Shown here one piece after another: positions 24,043 to 34,555 of a stretch of DNA of 64,000 nucleotides. Position numbers and translations under genes: made by a program. The stretch is taken from the NCBI GenBank assembly GCA_007922195.1, contig ML681964.1:2091101-2155100 (forward strand). The letters are read 5' to 3'. The stretch is from Podocnemis expansa (Eukaryota; Chordata; Testudines; Podocnemididae). A model generated the notes under the pieces. It saw only the letters and a program-made list of their open reading frames with translations, was not told the origin of the DNA and did not search any database. How positions within the stretch are numbered: the stretch's first letter is position 1; each line of letters starts with the position of its first letter.

Positions 24043-24165
24043 CAGTCAAATCAAATCAAATCATATCATAGGGCTGGAAGGGACCTCATGAGATCATTGA
24101 GTCCAACCCCCTGGGAATCGAACCCAGGACCTTCTGCATGTTAAGCAGAGGTGCAGTCCTTTGGG
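24043..24165 (-). mobile_element. tRNA-derived SINE with CR1-like 3' tail, 5' truncated
   Basis: On the minus strand the sequence runs from a tRNA-like segment to a CR1 3' tail and then a (TTTGA)n-like end. The tRNA part shows an anticodon-type stem-loop (TCTGC-TTAACAT-GCAGA, 7-base loop) and a B-box GGTTCGATTCC. The CR1 part is the usual GTTGGACTCAATGATCTCATGAGGTCCC type. A tRNA head joined to a CR1 tail is the known architecture of turtle-type pol III SINEs. The A-box end is missing or degraded, so this is a truncated copy and not a tRNA gene. Confidence 0.7.
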
Positions 24166-24744
24166 AAGGTCACTGATCTCTATCAGAAGCAAGCTGAGGA
24201 AATGTGTTTTAGATGAAATTACTATAAGGTAGATGCAAAAATGATAAAAGACCATAATCAAGGAGTAGTTATCAATGGTGTGCTGTGAAACGAAGGACCT
24301 ATCTAGTGGGGTCTTGCAACAAATCTGAGGTGTCATTAGGAGGTTTTAGAACAAATTGATAAATTAAACAGTAATAAATCACCAGAACCAGATGGTATCC
24401 AGTCAAAAGTTCTAAAGAAACCCAAATATGAAACTGCAGAATTGCTAACTGTGGTGTTTAACTTATCATTGAAATCAGCTTCTGTACCAGACAACTGAAG
24501 AATGGCTAATGTTATACCAATTCTTAAAAGCTCCAGAGGCGATCCCAGCAATTACAGACTGGTAAGTCTAACTTCAACATCAGGAAAATTGCTTGACATT
24601 ATAATAAAGAAAAGAATTATGAGACACGTATGAGATGAGATGAATACCATTTATTGGAAAAAAAAGTCAACATAGTTTCTGTAAAGGGAAATCTTGTCTC
24701 AACAATCTTCTAGAATTCTTTGAGGGAGTCAACAAGCATATGGA

Positions 24745-24922
24745 TGGGGCAGTAACTATAGCGGGGCAAGCGGGGTTTTGCCCCCGGTGTGCTGGAGCAG
24801 CTCCATTGAGCTACTCCATTAAAGCACATGTTCCTTGCCGCTTGCCCCTGGTGCTGGCCATTGTAAGGGCACGTTCCAATGGGAATGCACCCTGGGCACT
24901 GAATCCTGTAGTTATAGCGCTG
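24745..24922 (+). mobile_element. Small nested element, 178 bp, with 8-bp duplication
   Basis: CR1 sequence is interrupted here. The flanks are CATATGGA (24737-24744) and CATGTGGA (24923-24930), an 8-bp duplication with one difference. The ends contain AACTATAGCG and GTTATAGCGCTG but are not a clean inverted repeat; the interior is GC-rich (GCGGGGCAAGCGGGG). The duplication length suggests a hAT-like deletion derivative. Confidence 0.6.
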
Positions 24923-25656
24923 CATGTGGACAAGAGTGATCCAGTGGATATGGTGTACTTAGATTTTCAGAAAGCTTTTGGCACGGTCCCCTTCCAAAAG
25001 GCTCTTAAGCAAAATAAGCTGTCGTGGATGAAGAGGGAAAGTCCTCTACTGGATCAGTAGCTGGTTAAAAGATAGGAAACATGGGGTAGGAGTAAAGAGT
25101 CAGTTTTCAGGATGAAGAGGTAAAAAGTGGTGTGCACAAGGTCTATCCTGAGACCAATACTGTTCTGCATATTCTAAATGAGCTGGAAAAAGGGGTAAAC
25201 AGTGAGGTGGCAAAATTGCAGAAAGCCTTTGGTGAGGAATATCTATTGGATCACCATTGTCCATATGTATGTTGACCCCCTGAAAGATACAAAGCTGCTC
25301 AAGATAGTTAAGTCCAAAGCAGACTGTGCAGTTACAAAGGAGTCTCACAATTAACTGTTAATACTCAAGAAAGAGATCTTGGAGTCACTATGGATAGTTC
25401 CCTGAAAATATCCACTCAATGTGCAGTGGCAGTCAAAAAAGTTAACAATGTTGGGAGCTGTTAGGAAAGGGATAGATAAGACAGAAAATGTCATATTGGC
25501 TCTTTCTAAATCCACGGGACATCCACATCTTGAATACTGTGTGTCAATCTGGACACCCCAGCTCAAAGAAGATTTACTGGAACTGGAAAAGGTACAGAAA
25601 AGGTCAACTAAAATGATTAGGCGTAGGGAAAAGCTTCCATATGACGAGAAACAATG

Positions 25657-25875
25657 AGAGTTCCGTGACACCTTAAAGACTAATACATTTCTTTAGGCAT
25701 AAGCTTCTGTGGACTGCAACCCGCTTTGTCAGATGAAACTTCATTAGATCCTACTTTGTCAGATTAGTTGCAGCCCACAAAAGCTTGTGCCTGAAGAAAT
25801 TTGCTAGTCCTTATGGTGCTGCAGGACTCTCATTTGTGCTGTATACAGACAAACATGGCTACCCCTCTGGAACCA
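25657..25875 (+). mobile_element. Foldback-type element, near complete, in a CR1
   Basis: The left arm starts AGAGTTCCGTGACACC and reads inward to about 25735; the right arm is its inverse and continues past the point of symmetry into CAGACAAACATGGCTACCCC and CTCTGGAACC. The element interrupts CR1. Flanks CATATGACGAGAAA (25638-25651) and CATATGAGAAGAAA (25880-25893) look like a 14-bp duplication with two differences, which would fit LINE-mediated insertion better than a DNA transposase. Confidence 0.75.
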
Positions 25876-26014
25876 GTTGCATATGAGAAGAAATTGATAA
25901 GACTGACTTTTCAGCTTGGAGAAGAGATGACTTTTAGAAGTTTATAAAATCATGACTGGTGTGGAGAAAGTAGATAAGGACGTGTTACTTATTCTCATAT
26001 GACAATATTTGTGG

Positions 26015-26243
26015 CAGGGGTCTCAAACTCAGATCACCATGGGGGCTGCACGAGGACTAGTATGTTAGCCCATGGGCTGCACCATGCATGAGGACTAATA
26101 CAGTAGCCCAACGGCTGCACCAATGAAATCTTTTCATATAACAGTATTGCAAATATTGATAGCAATAGTGTCATTGCGGGCTGCAAGAAATAACTTTAGG
26201 GGCTGCATGCAGCCCCCGGGCCACAAGTTTGAGATGTGCCCTG
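26015..26243 (+). mobile_element. hAT-like element, CAGGGGTCTCAAACTC ends, 229 bp
   Basis: The left end is CAGGGGTCTCAAACTC; the right end is AAGTTTGAGATGTGCCCTG, its imperfect inverse. The flanks ATTTGTGG (26007-26014) and ATTTATGG (26244-26251) are an 8-bp duplication with one difference. The second copy overlaps the first two bases of the next element (26250-26675), which shows this one landed on that element's edge. Same family as 17589-17769. Confidence 0.8.
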
Positions 26244-26249
26244 ATTTAT

Positions 26250-26675
26250 GGGTACATCTACACTGGAGCTTTTAGGTTGACTTAAGGAAGATTAAGTCAA
26301 TATACAGACTACAGGGTGTCCAACCTGCAGGGTGTCCAAACTGAGCTTTTAAGTTGACTTAAGCGCTTTCCTAAGTCAACTTAAGAACACCACCTCTTAA
26401 GGTCGACTTAATGCTTAAGTCAAACTTATTAAGGTGACTTAAGCCAATGTAGACAGGGAAAGCCCTTATATCAACCTAATTGGCCTCCAGACCCCCTCCC
26501 AGAATTCCTGGCCGCCAGGGACAGCTACCTACAATGCACTTCTCCTCTGTCAATCTAGCACTTGCCAGTGTGGATGCAGGCAGTTTGACAGGAGTTTTCA
26601 ATGTGGACTTTTTAAGTCGACTTAAGAAGATTGACTTTAAGTTGACTTAACAAAGCCTCCATTGTAGGCATACCC
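26250..26675 (+). mobile_element. TCGA-palindrome element (GTCGAC type), 426 bp
   Basis: The ends are GGGTACATCTACACT and, on the minus strand, GGGTATGCCTACAAT, with TAT duplicated on both sides (26247-26249 and 26676-26678). The interior has many copies of AAGTCGACTTAA and decayed forms AAGTTGACTTAA. It lies in CR1, and the sequence on the two sides joins without loss. The 3-bp AT-rich duplication suggests a PIF/Harbinger-like non-autonomous element, an inference because no transposase is present. Confidence 0.75.
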
Positions 26676-26895
26676 TATGAGTCTACAAATGAAATTAATA
26701 GGCAGCAGGTTTAAAACAAACAAAAGAAAGTATTTCTTCATACAAAGCGCAGTCAGCCTGTGGAGCTGTTTGCCAGAAGATGTGAAGGCCAAGACTATAA
26801 TGGGGTTTTAAAAACAACTAGATAAGTTCATGGAGGATAGCTCCATCAACGGCTGTTGATCAGTATGTGTGCAGAAGTAAAACCATGCTATGAAG

Positions 26896-27370
26896 CAGCG
26901 GCGTTGCTTTAAAAAAAAAAATGGCCTGGGGCACCATCCCTAGCAGGTAGGTGGGGCAGGGCAGGGGGCAGGGCTGACCCCTGGGCATCCATTCTGTCCC
27001 CAGATGAGGGGCAGGGCTGCACTTGAGGTCAGGTGATGTGACACAGTGCACCATGGTACTGCCCATCTCGAGGGTGGCATGGACTGGTGGTGCTCTGGGT
27101 TGGCTGGCTTATCTTAACCCTGAGAGAGGGGCTGCCTTGCAATGCAGGGCAAGCCCTTGGTTAAGAGAGGCCCCACCTGCTGATGAGAGAGTGGCTACCC
27201 ATGTGGCCAGCCCTGCTCTTGGGCCTGCCCTGCCTCCTGCTGGAGACGTCCTGGGTGAGGCCCGCACTGCTGTGGGTGTGGGAACAGAGGAGGCTGCTTC
27301 TCCAGCTTGGGGCACTGGCCAATTGATTTGGTGCTCAGGCCCCATGGGTCAGTGCTCAGCAATGCCACTG
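26896..27370 (+). mobile_element. hAT-like element, CAGYGGCRTTGCT ends, 475 bp
   Basis: The left end is CAGCGGCGTTGCT and the right end, on the minus strand, is CAGTGGCATTGCTGAG. The flanks CTATGAAG (26888-26895) and CTGTGAAG (27371-27378) are an 8-bp duplication with one difference, inside CR1 sequence. The right part matches the outer part of the CAGGGGC family (GGGGCCTGAGCACCAAAT, GGCCAGTGCCCC). Short overlapping frames on both strands are compositional. Confidence 0.8.
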
Positions 27371-27863
27371 CTGTGAAGTGCCCCTAGCTTGGATTTGCCA
27401 AAAACTGGGAATGAGCAACAGGAGATGGATTGCTTGATGAGTACCTGTTCTGTTCATTGCCCATGAAGTATCACCTGGCATTGGTCACTGTTAGAAGACA
27501 GGATGCTGGGCTAGATGCAAGTAATAGAAGTCTTGTCAATGTCATTAAATACTAGTTCAGTGCTTTCACCACAAGACCATACTTCTTATGTGTTAAATAT
27601 CAGAGCAAGAACATCCTTGCAGTAACCCTCAAAATTCAGTTCCACTACTCTCCCCACTAAATGTTCTCCATGTATTATTCTTAATTTTTAATCCTTTCTT
27701 AAAGAGGACCCATGAATGTTTTCACTTACGTTACTTCTCAGTCTTTCTTTCAGAAATGTAGTTGTAGGTGGGGTATACAGTAACTAAAATACACTTTAAA
27801 GCTAGTTCATTTTGATTGCATTTAATAAAAACAACAAGAGTCCTGTGGTGCCTTAAAGACTGA

Positions 27864-28967
27864 GGATATGTCCACACCGAGGCGGTTAAATCGATTCTAC
27901 TTGAATTGATTTAACCAAAGCAAAATAAAACTTGTTAAATTGATTCAAGTTGAATCGATTTAACAGGTCCAGACCAATTAAACCCAAATTGAACTAGCAT
28001 GTCCAGACACCGAACTTCCTAGTTCGGATTTGGGAGAGGGGCACCCTGGGAGGTGTGGCAACATGGCTTCCTGGAAGGGCAATGTTGCCAGCCAGTCCCC
28101 TGCCTGGCTCTCACCTGGGGAGCCAGGCAGGGGAAAAAAGCCGTCAGGGCAGGGATACCCCTGCACCCTGCGTCCCCCCCACTGGCCCTGCATCTGGGGA
28201 GGGAATGCAGGACACCCCACTTCCCTGGCAGCTGCGGGGGGGGGACGTGGGCAGGGAGCCCCCAACACCCAGCTTCGCAGCAGCTGCGGGTGGCGTGGGT
28301 AGGCAGTCCCTGTGCCGCCTGGCCCTCTAGCTGCTGCGGGCAGTACGCACGTGGAGTCCCTGTGCTGCCTGGCTCTCTAGCTACTGTGGGCAGTGGGGGA
28401 GGCAGCCCCTGCACCACCGGGCTTCCCAGCAACTGCGGGCAGTGCAGGCAGGGAGCCCCCATGCCTCCTGGCTCTCTAGCTGCTGCAGGTGGTGTGGGTA
28501 TGGAGCTCCCTGCCTGTGCCCCCCCCACCTGCTGCAAAGCCAGGCAGGGCAGGAGCTCCGTGCCTGCACTGCCCACAGCAGCTAGAGGGCTGGGGGGCAC
28601 CGGGGGGGCCTGGCCCGGCCCCCCCCCAGCCGCTGGGAAGCCCACTGCAGGTTGCCCCCCCCTCCCACCCCCCGGTCAGGGTCCTGATTCCCTTCCTGGC
28701 CAGGGTGCTGAGGAAGGTCAAAGCCCTTGAATCGAAAGTATGTTGTTTCGAAATGAGGCGTCCCAGTGGCTTTGTTTCGAAACAACCCTTTCGCTTCAAG
28801 GGCTGTTTCAATTTAAACTAGGTTTAATCTATTTTGATTGAACCTTTCTTGAATCGAAATGATGGAGCTCATCATTACAATTCAAAAGAACGTCCTGTGG
28901 ACCTAATGTTTTTTAAATCGAAATAACCACTGTTACTTCTGCTTAAAAGGTAGGTGTGGAGTACCCT
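27864..28967 (+). mobile_element. TCGA-palindrome element (ATCGAT type) with minisatellite, 1104 bp
   Basis: The left end is GGATATGTCCACACC and the right end, on the minus strand, is GGGTACTCCACACC. The duplicated target is TAA (TGA at 27861-27863, TAA at 28968-28970), confirmed by the interrupted foldback element around it. Near both ends are palindromes such as GTTAAATCGATT and TTGAATCGAAAT, plus TTTCGAAAC forms at 28741-28790. The centre (about 28020-28720) is GC-rich, with a motif GGGCACC...GGGAGGTGTGGCAACATGG at 28039-28066 and a 49-50 bp tandem repeat. No transposase. Confidence 0.75.
28230..28520 (+). repeat. 49-50 bp minisatellite inside the ATCGAT-type element
   Basis: Units start at 28230, 28279, 28329, 28379, 28428 and 28478 with AGCWGCTGYGGG; each continues with GGCAGGGAGCCCCC-like and CTGCCTGGCTCTCT-like sequence. 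The spacing of 49-50 bases is regular. The unit resembles the 49-base unit at 49591-49880. Several open frames on both strands run through it, as expected for a GC-rich array. Confidence 0.75.
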
Positions 28968-29015
28968 AACAGATTTCTTCAGGCATAAGCTGTTGTGTGC
29001 TCCAACCTATTCAAT

Positions 29016-32000
29016 CTACTCAGCTAAATAATGCAGGTCTAGTTCCAGGTTCTTGCTTTTTGTCTCCATTTGTGTAGTATTGGGATGAAGCTGGCACCAC
29101 AGATTTCATCTACTAGACAGAGTGATATAGATCCCTAAATATTTTTTTTAACAGCTCACAGGAATTGAGAAAATGCTACTAAATTTTCCCTTTGATTTTT
29201 TTCTGTAAGGTTGAAAGATAGTCCCCAGATATTTGCTGGCTGACCTTGCAACCTTAAACCCTACAGTACAGAGGGTTTTTTGGGTTTTTTTGTTTTTGTT
29301 TTTTTTTTTTTTTTTACAGATGATTTGACATACTAAGCTCAGGTTGTGTTTCAAAACTAGAGAACACCATCTGTGTCTATACTAACACAGCTTTGTAGTC
29401 ATTTTCCTCTAGTGCAGTCTTAGATCCCTTGGTGATTTCTTCTGTTGTTTAAGGCCTTGATAACCATAGCAGAATGCTAAAGAAAGGAGGAGTAACTCTG
29501 TCTTTTCTCTTGAAATGATCTGTCAACACACCATTTGGCAAGAGTTTTGCTGTAGGGGAGAGACATTCAGGGCAATTACATGTTGTCTCACTGTCTCATC
29601 AAACCCATACATCACCAGATTCCAAAATAGACTATCTCACTCTAGCCAAAAAAAAACCTTCTATAGTATCCAAGGAGAGAAAGTACAGTTTTATTTTTCT
29701 AGACTCAACAGGACGTAATTAAGAATTATCATCAGATTGAGAAGATTTAGCTGTGAAATTCCACAATATGGAGTATCACCAGCTCTGTTGTCTGGAACTT
29801 CTTTTGAGCACATGCTGTCTCCATGATGGAATGCTTTTGTAACATGGACAAATGTCCCTTAGGAACTAAACTGATACTGTGAAATTTTACCAGCTGACTG
29901 AAGCTGGAGTTTGAGTCCAAGGTCTGAATGATTTGAGGCTTGTGAAAGAGGTCATAACTATTTTCTTGAATGGAGTGATCCTGCTCATGCCATTAGTTAA
30001 TTTGGCCCCATAATTTTGGCAATGGGTTAGTGCTTTCATTAATTTATTACAAGGCTTAAAACAAAAAGTCAGTCTTCAGTTCTGTTTTATTGTATACTGT
30101 GAGATCTCATCACCTAATTATTTATGGAAGGCTTCCTAGCAGTTAACACACAATGCTATCTGAGAGATTGCAGTTCCTCCCTGATTAAAAGGGAAATAAT
30201 GATAGTAACTGTGTTAATATAGGCTCATGTTGAGTTTTAATGGGCTTCACTGAATCTCTCATAAAATGGCATGTCTGAGATATGCACTGGAACAAGCAGG
30301 ATACTTTTAACCTTGTATAAAATGTGCTTCCTAAGATGCTCAGCTATGTCTTGATGCACTCTCTCTATATTTTTATATTAATAAAGTGTATGAATAGTTT
30401 TCAGGAGTCAATGTCACAGATATGATGCCTATTTTACTTAATTTTCAAAGTGACAAATCCAATCTGGATGCAGTTTTCGCTTTATAAAGAAACAACTTTT
30501 GGGAGATGGTTCACTTTCTCTTAAATAATAACTAAACTTTCACTGGACTCTTGTAAATTTCTCCCTCACCCTTTTGTGCACATTAATTCCCCACATCTGC
30601 ATACATCATTTTATATCAGTATTCATAATTCCATGGGTTTGTAAACTGGGATTTGCAATGAATCAAAGCGGTTAGACATCCAACTCTTATTGAAATTCAG
30701 CAGGTATTAGCATTTGACTTTCTCAGCCTCTGAAAATCCTGTCTGGGATGTCTGCTTCCAATGTTGTGTTTAAATCATGCAACTGCTATTTAGGACGGTT
30801 CTATGACAATTTATCCAAAAATAACAGTATGGAAATATATAAATTCATTTAGGGCATAGTTGCAAGAAGAACGTCGGTTCATGAAATTTCTCTCAAAGGA
30901 ATGAACATCAGGATAGCAAAGACTTCCTTTTTTTGTTTGGATTTGCTGATCACTTTTGCTTTCTTTTTTGTACTCTGCAAGAATACACTACAAACATTTT
31001 CCCTTTCCTGATAGCAAAATATACAGGAAATATGAAATCTCCCAAAAACCTGAGCTCTCTATATCTTATAATATGTCTGGATTAAGGAGCCTGTTTGCAC
31101 ATCAATTTTCTTTCAATCCTGCTAAATCTTTCATAAACAATTCTAGTGGTGTAGCGACATGACATGCCTTCACATCTTTAATTTTCTATGGAGCCAAAAA
31201 AGTATTTAATAATGACAATATCTTTGGAAAACAACTTTAATAAAATATAGAGGGTGTCCTGGTTTACAATTGATTTTACTTAGCTAACCGTTTCCTGGGC
31301 ATCGTTACTTTACACAATGGGAATAGGGATGGCTATTTCCTTAGAATAAAACAATTTGAGGCCTGTCATAAAAGGCAGAAAGAATACCTTCTTTGCTTCA
31401 GTTCTTGTTCTCTTTTAACAGCCTCCATAAAACTTAAGGAGTTACAATATAACTTTTGAAACCACTTTCACATTGGCAAGCCAGAGAATGCTATTTGATA
31501 GTATTTAAGAGATTACACTGTACTTAATATCAGTAGAATGTGTTGAAATTGTATTTCTTTTCTGGTCTTTTTGGTTTATATACAAAGATTTCACTTTTGA
31601 ACATCAAGATCTTTAAATAGGTCTCTGCCCCTTTGATGTTTCTTTCTTCAACTTTTCATTGCATGCAAGTTCTCCTGGGCTCGGACTAGTTCACAAAGTA
31701 ACTTTGTAGTTTTCTGTGGTACATGTCAGTATCAGAAATTATTGGTATGTTCTTTGGCTGACAGACATATTGCTAAACATTTGTCCTGAACTTTTAATGC
31801 AACTTTGGCAACTCCTCTTTTTCTTTCTGCCAGGGTCATTTGTGTTGCATTGCTAAGATATCTCACACAATTTTCCCAATATTCCTGTATATAGGTTTGG
31901 TGTACAATTTAGATTCTGATAAAGACATTTTTTGTGTGTGTGCAGTTGGTTTGGCTTTTAAAGGGAGAATGGATGATGTCATGTAACAATCCCCTGAACC

Positions 32001-32840
32001 AGTCACCTGAAGGGCATCTGAAAAAAAATCTGGTTCAGGTTAGTTATGATAGCCACTTATAACCATTTCACAGCTTTTATTTGGTCTCAGCCCATTTTCT
32101 AGGAGGTTCCTTAGGGGGGAACAAACAAACAAACAAACAAACCACTAGTAATTGAACTATCACAGTTTCTGACAGTTTGAGTAGAAAAGCTAAGGATTGT
32201 AAAAGGTGGCAGCCCAGACATCCCTCTTGGACAAGTAGTTTCTCCATGACAAAGCTGGGGCATAGTGATGGGGCACTTCAGAAAGCTTGTAGTATGTGGC
32301 ACCTGCCCTTTATGTCTCCAGACAATGAAGCGCTTAGCCATGTTAGTAATCATCATTGGTTCAGATACTTAAAATTGCACATGTACTTTGTTGGAGCAAG
32401 GCCTAAAAAGGCTCTTGACTATGAAATATAGTGGGCTTCTCTAGTCCCTTACGGGAATAGTGTTCTCATTCTGACACTTTTGATAAATATTTGTTTCACT
32501 GAAAATAATTAGGGAGATGGAAAGGGGAAGTTTTTTTAAATGACAAAAAAATGAAGGAACACTTCCATATGCAGGTGACATATTTGAAACTGCATAGAGG
32601 TTTTGACTTTTGTATCTTGCACACAGAGCGCAACACTATCAGTGTTTCCAGTGTGAGAATATGTGACATTTGAAGCGATTATAATCTGTCAGCCCTCTTC
32701 TTTTTTCAATAGTGCCAATCACTGAAGCCTTTAACTATTAGAATCATAAACTATTCTATTATGAGTCAGAAAGCTTCATTTATCTCACCAACCTCTGCCT
32801 GTAGCAACTGGAAACCCAACTATACCTCTCATTTCTCCCT
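29016..32840. other. Non-coding, low-repeat sequence
   Basis: No exon, RNA gene or young transposon recognised. A T-rich run lies at about 29289-29318 and an (AAAC)n run at 32120-32142. Conserved regulatory sequence could be hidden here, but it cannot be detected from one genome by eye. Confidence 0.45.
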
Positions 32841-33607
32841 TACTGTTAGGTGTCCTTGGGGGTGTTGCCAAGATGTGAGGGGGTTAAGGTGGTGTAAAAC
32901 CCTGATCTTGAGAATGTAATTTAGAACAGCCTTAAAGGACTGACTCAGACATGCTGCACCCTACCTCCCACTCTCCCGCACACAATTGCAAAGTGATCTG
33001 GGTGTCTTTCCTGTTCATTCTTACAATGAAAGTGTGTATGATTTAATGCAATGTCATGTAAGGTGTTTACAGAATGTTGATGGCATGCTCTACGTTATTG
33101 TTATGGTAGCATGTTTCCCACAAGCTCATACATGTGTACAGATCTGAAACTCTGTTGTGTCATGATCCCAGTTGAAACACAGAGTTGTATTTCCATACGC
33201 TGGAGTGTCAAGCATCAAGAACAATGCAGCCTGACCACCATGGCTCAAGAGGGAAGGATCACCTGACTGCAAAAAAGGAGGATGTTCAGTTTTGGAAAGA
33301 AAAAGATGCACTTTGAATTAAATAGGTCTCTTTCCATGGATTCTACCTGCTAAGCAACTTTAAGGACTGAAACCTGCCCACTGAAGAAGAGGAAGAGACT
33401 GACAAAAAGTCGTCACAGCCAGACTTGTGTGGTAAGCTGAACATGACTGAAACAGTGATTTTACTTTAGAACGTGATTTACCTTTTATTTGATTGTGATT
33501 ATCTCCCTTACTGAATTATCTGATTTTATATTGGTTTTCCTTATAGTCACTTAAAGTCTTGTTGTGATCAATAAACTTTTGTTTGTTTTCTGTAAAGCAG
33601 TGCACAT
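32841..33607. other. Possible old LTR-like or repeat sequence, unproven
   Basis: The stretch contains a late AATAAA (about 33570-33575) preceded by GTTGTGATC and followed by a T/G-rich segment, and nearby TGTTAGG and GTTACA phrases. This is faintly LTR-like. No inverted TG...CA pair with duplicated flanks could be matched, so it is recorded only as an unassigned candidate. Confidence 0.25.
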
Positions 33608-33610
33608 ATT

Positions 33611-33922
33611 GGCTACGTTTACACTGGAGGCTTAAACCAACATAAGTAGACTTAAGTTGACTTAAGCTACTCCAGGCCACATTTGGAATTTATTACATCA
33701 ACTTAAGCACTTGCTAAGTTGACTTAATAACTCTCACTCTTAAAATCGACTTTAAGGGTTACGTTGACTTTATTAAGTCAACTATAAATGGACCCCTGGC
33801 TTAACTCAACTTTATTAAGTCAAATTAAAGAAATGGGCACTTTCTAAGTTGACTTAATAAAGTCAACTTGAAGTCAACCTTATTAAGTCAACTTAATAAA
33901 GCCCTGTAGTGTAGATATAGCC
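33611..33922 (+). mobile_element. TCGA-palindrome element (GTCGAC type), 312 bp
   Basis: The left end is GGCTACGTTTACACT and the right end, on the minus strand, is GGCTATATCTACACT; ATT is repeated on each side (33608-33610 and 33923-33925). The interior is a chain of TTAAGTNGACTTAA and TTATTAAGTCAACTT forms, mostly with TCGA decayed to TTGA or TCAA, and one intact TCGA near 33747. Confidence 0.75.
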
Positions 33923-34074
33923 ATTGAGAGTGAATATGTGTGAAGGCCTGACTGAGAGCAAAGCTGATGCATATCAGTTTCTTTGTTAAATTGATGGACA
34001 AGGGCAAATGAGCTTGTAAGGGCCCGTGGGTGTGCACTAAACCTTGCAAAACCTTGCAAGACAGACCATCCCAG

Positions 34075-34547
34075 TAATGTTCCCTCTAAGAGCCTCAGGC
34101 AGCTGAGCAACTCATGTTGCTCACTGTGTGGTGCCCCCCCATGCGGGCCTGATCCTGCCCCCGGGCCCAATCCTGCTGGCTCTCCCCCCTCATGGGCCCA
34201 ATCCTTCCCCCGTGGGCCTGATCTTGCCGGCCCCCTCCCCGCAGGCCATCTCCCTGGTAACCCCCCAGCCTGCCCAACCCCCTCCTGCAATCCTACCCTG
34301 CCAGTGGAGCGGCATGGTCCAGCCACAGCTCCTGGGGCCAGAGAAGCACTAACGGAGCACGCTCAAGACATTCTGGGCATGCTCCATTAGAGCTTCCCTG
34401 GGCAGGAGTTTTAATAACTCCCTGCTCCAGAGGAGCTCTGAGCTGGGACTCTGGCTGCCGGCCCTGAGCGGCTGGCAGCCTTCCCTGTGCTGGGCAGCTA
34501 TGGTGCGCTGCACGGTCGTGTGCCTGTGCCATTTAGAGGGAACATTG
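34075..34547 (+). mobile_element. hAT-like element, AATGTTCCCTCTAAG ends, 473 bp
   Basis: The left end is TAATGTTCCCTCTAAG and the right end, on the minus strand, is CAATGTTCCCTCTAAA. The flanks CATCCCAG (34067-34074) and CCTCCCAG (34548-34555) are an 8-bp duplication with one difference. It shares its subterminal sequence with 18974-19590 in inverse orientation (GCTGAGCAACTCATGTTGCT; the GGGCATGCTCC hairpin; GCTCCTGGGGCCAGAGAAGC). Non-autonomous. Confidence 0.8.
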
Positions 34548-34555
34548 CCTCCCAG

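Larger units (their letters stand above)
24250..27530 (+). mobile_element. CR1 LINE remnant, plus strand, with five nested insertions
   Basis: CR1 ORF2 sequence is recognisable in pieces: the region before RT motif A at 24340-24740; the motif A block (translates as VYLDFQKAFG) at about 24950-24985; the post-RT block at 25360-25640; the C-terminal block at 25880-26005 and 26680-26860; and the 3' UTR at 27380-27530 (ACCTGGCATTGGTCACTG, AGACAGGATGCTGGGCTAGATG). A small out-of-order RT piece lies at about 24270-24320. Interruptions are at 24745-24922, 25657-25875, 26015-26243, 26250-26675 and 26896-27370. Many stops; dead. Confidence 0.8.
27836..29015 (+). mobile_element. Foldback-type element, left part, split by a later insertion
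   Basis: AGAGTCCTGTGGTGCCTTAAAGAC at 27836-27860 is the family's left arm. It continues after the 27864-28967 element as TAACAGATTTCTTCAGGC and CATAAGCTGTTGTGTGC. The junction reconstructs to the normal family sequence once one copy of TAA is removed. The right end is not clearly recognisable beyond about 29015. Confidence 0.65.

Noticed and set aside
24080..24160. Possible tRNA gene on the minus strand
   Set aside because: The A box and acceptor end are missing and the sequence runs directly into a CR1 tail, so it is a SINE head.
28019..28730. Long open frames (208 and 225 residues) on both strands
   Set aside because: They are translations of a 49-50 bp GC-rich tandem array inside a mobile element.
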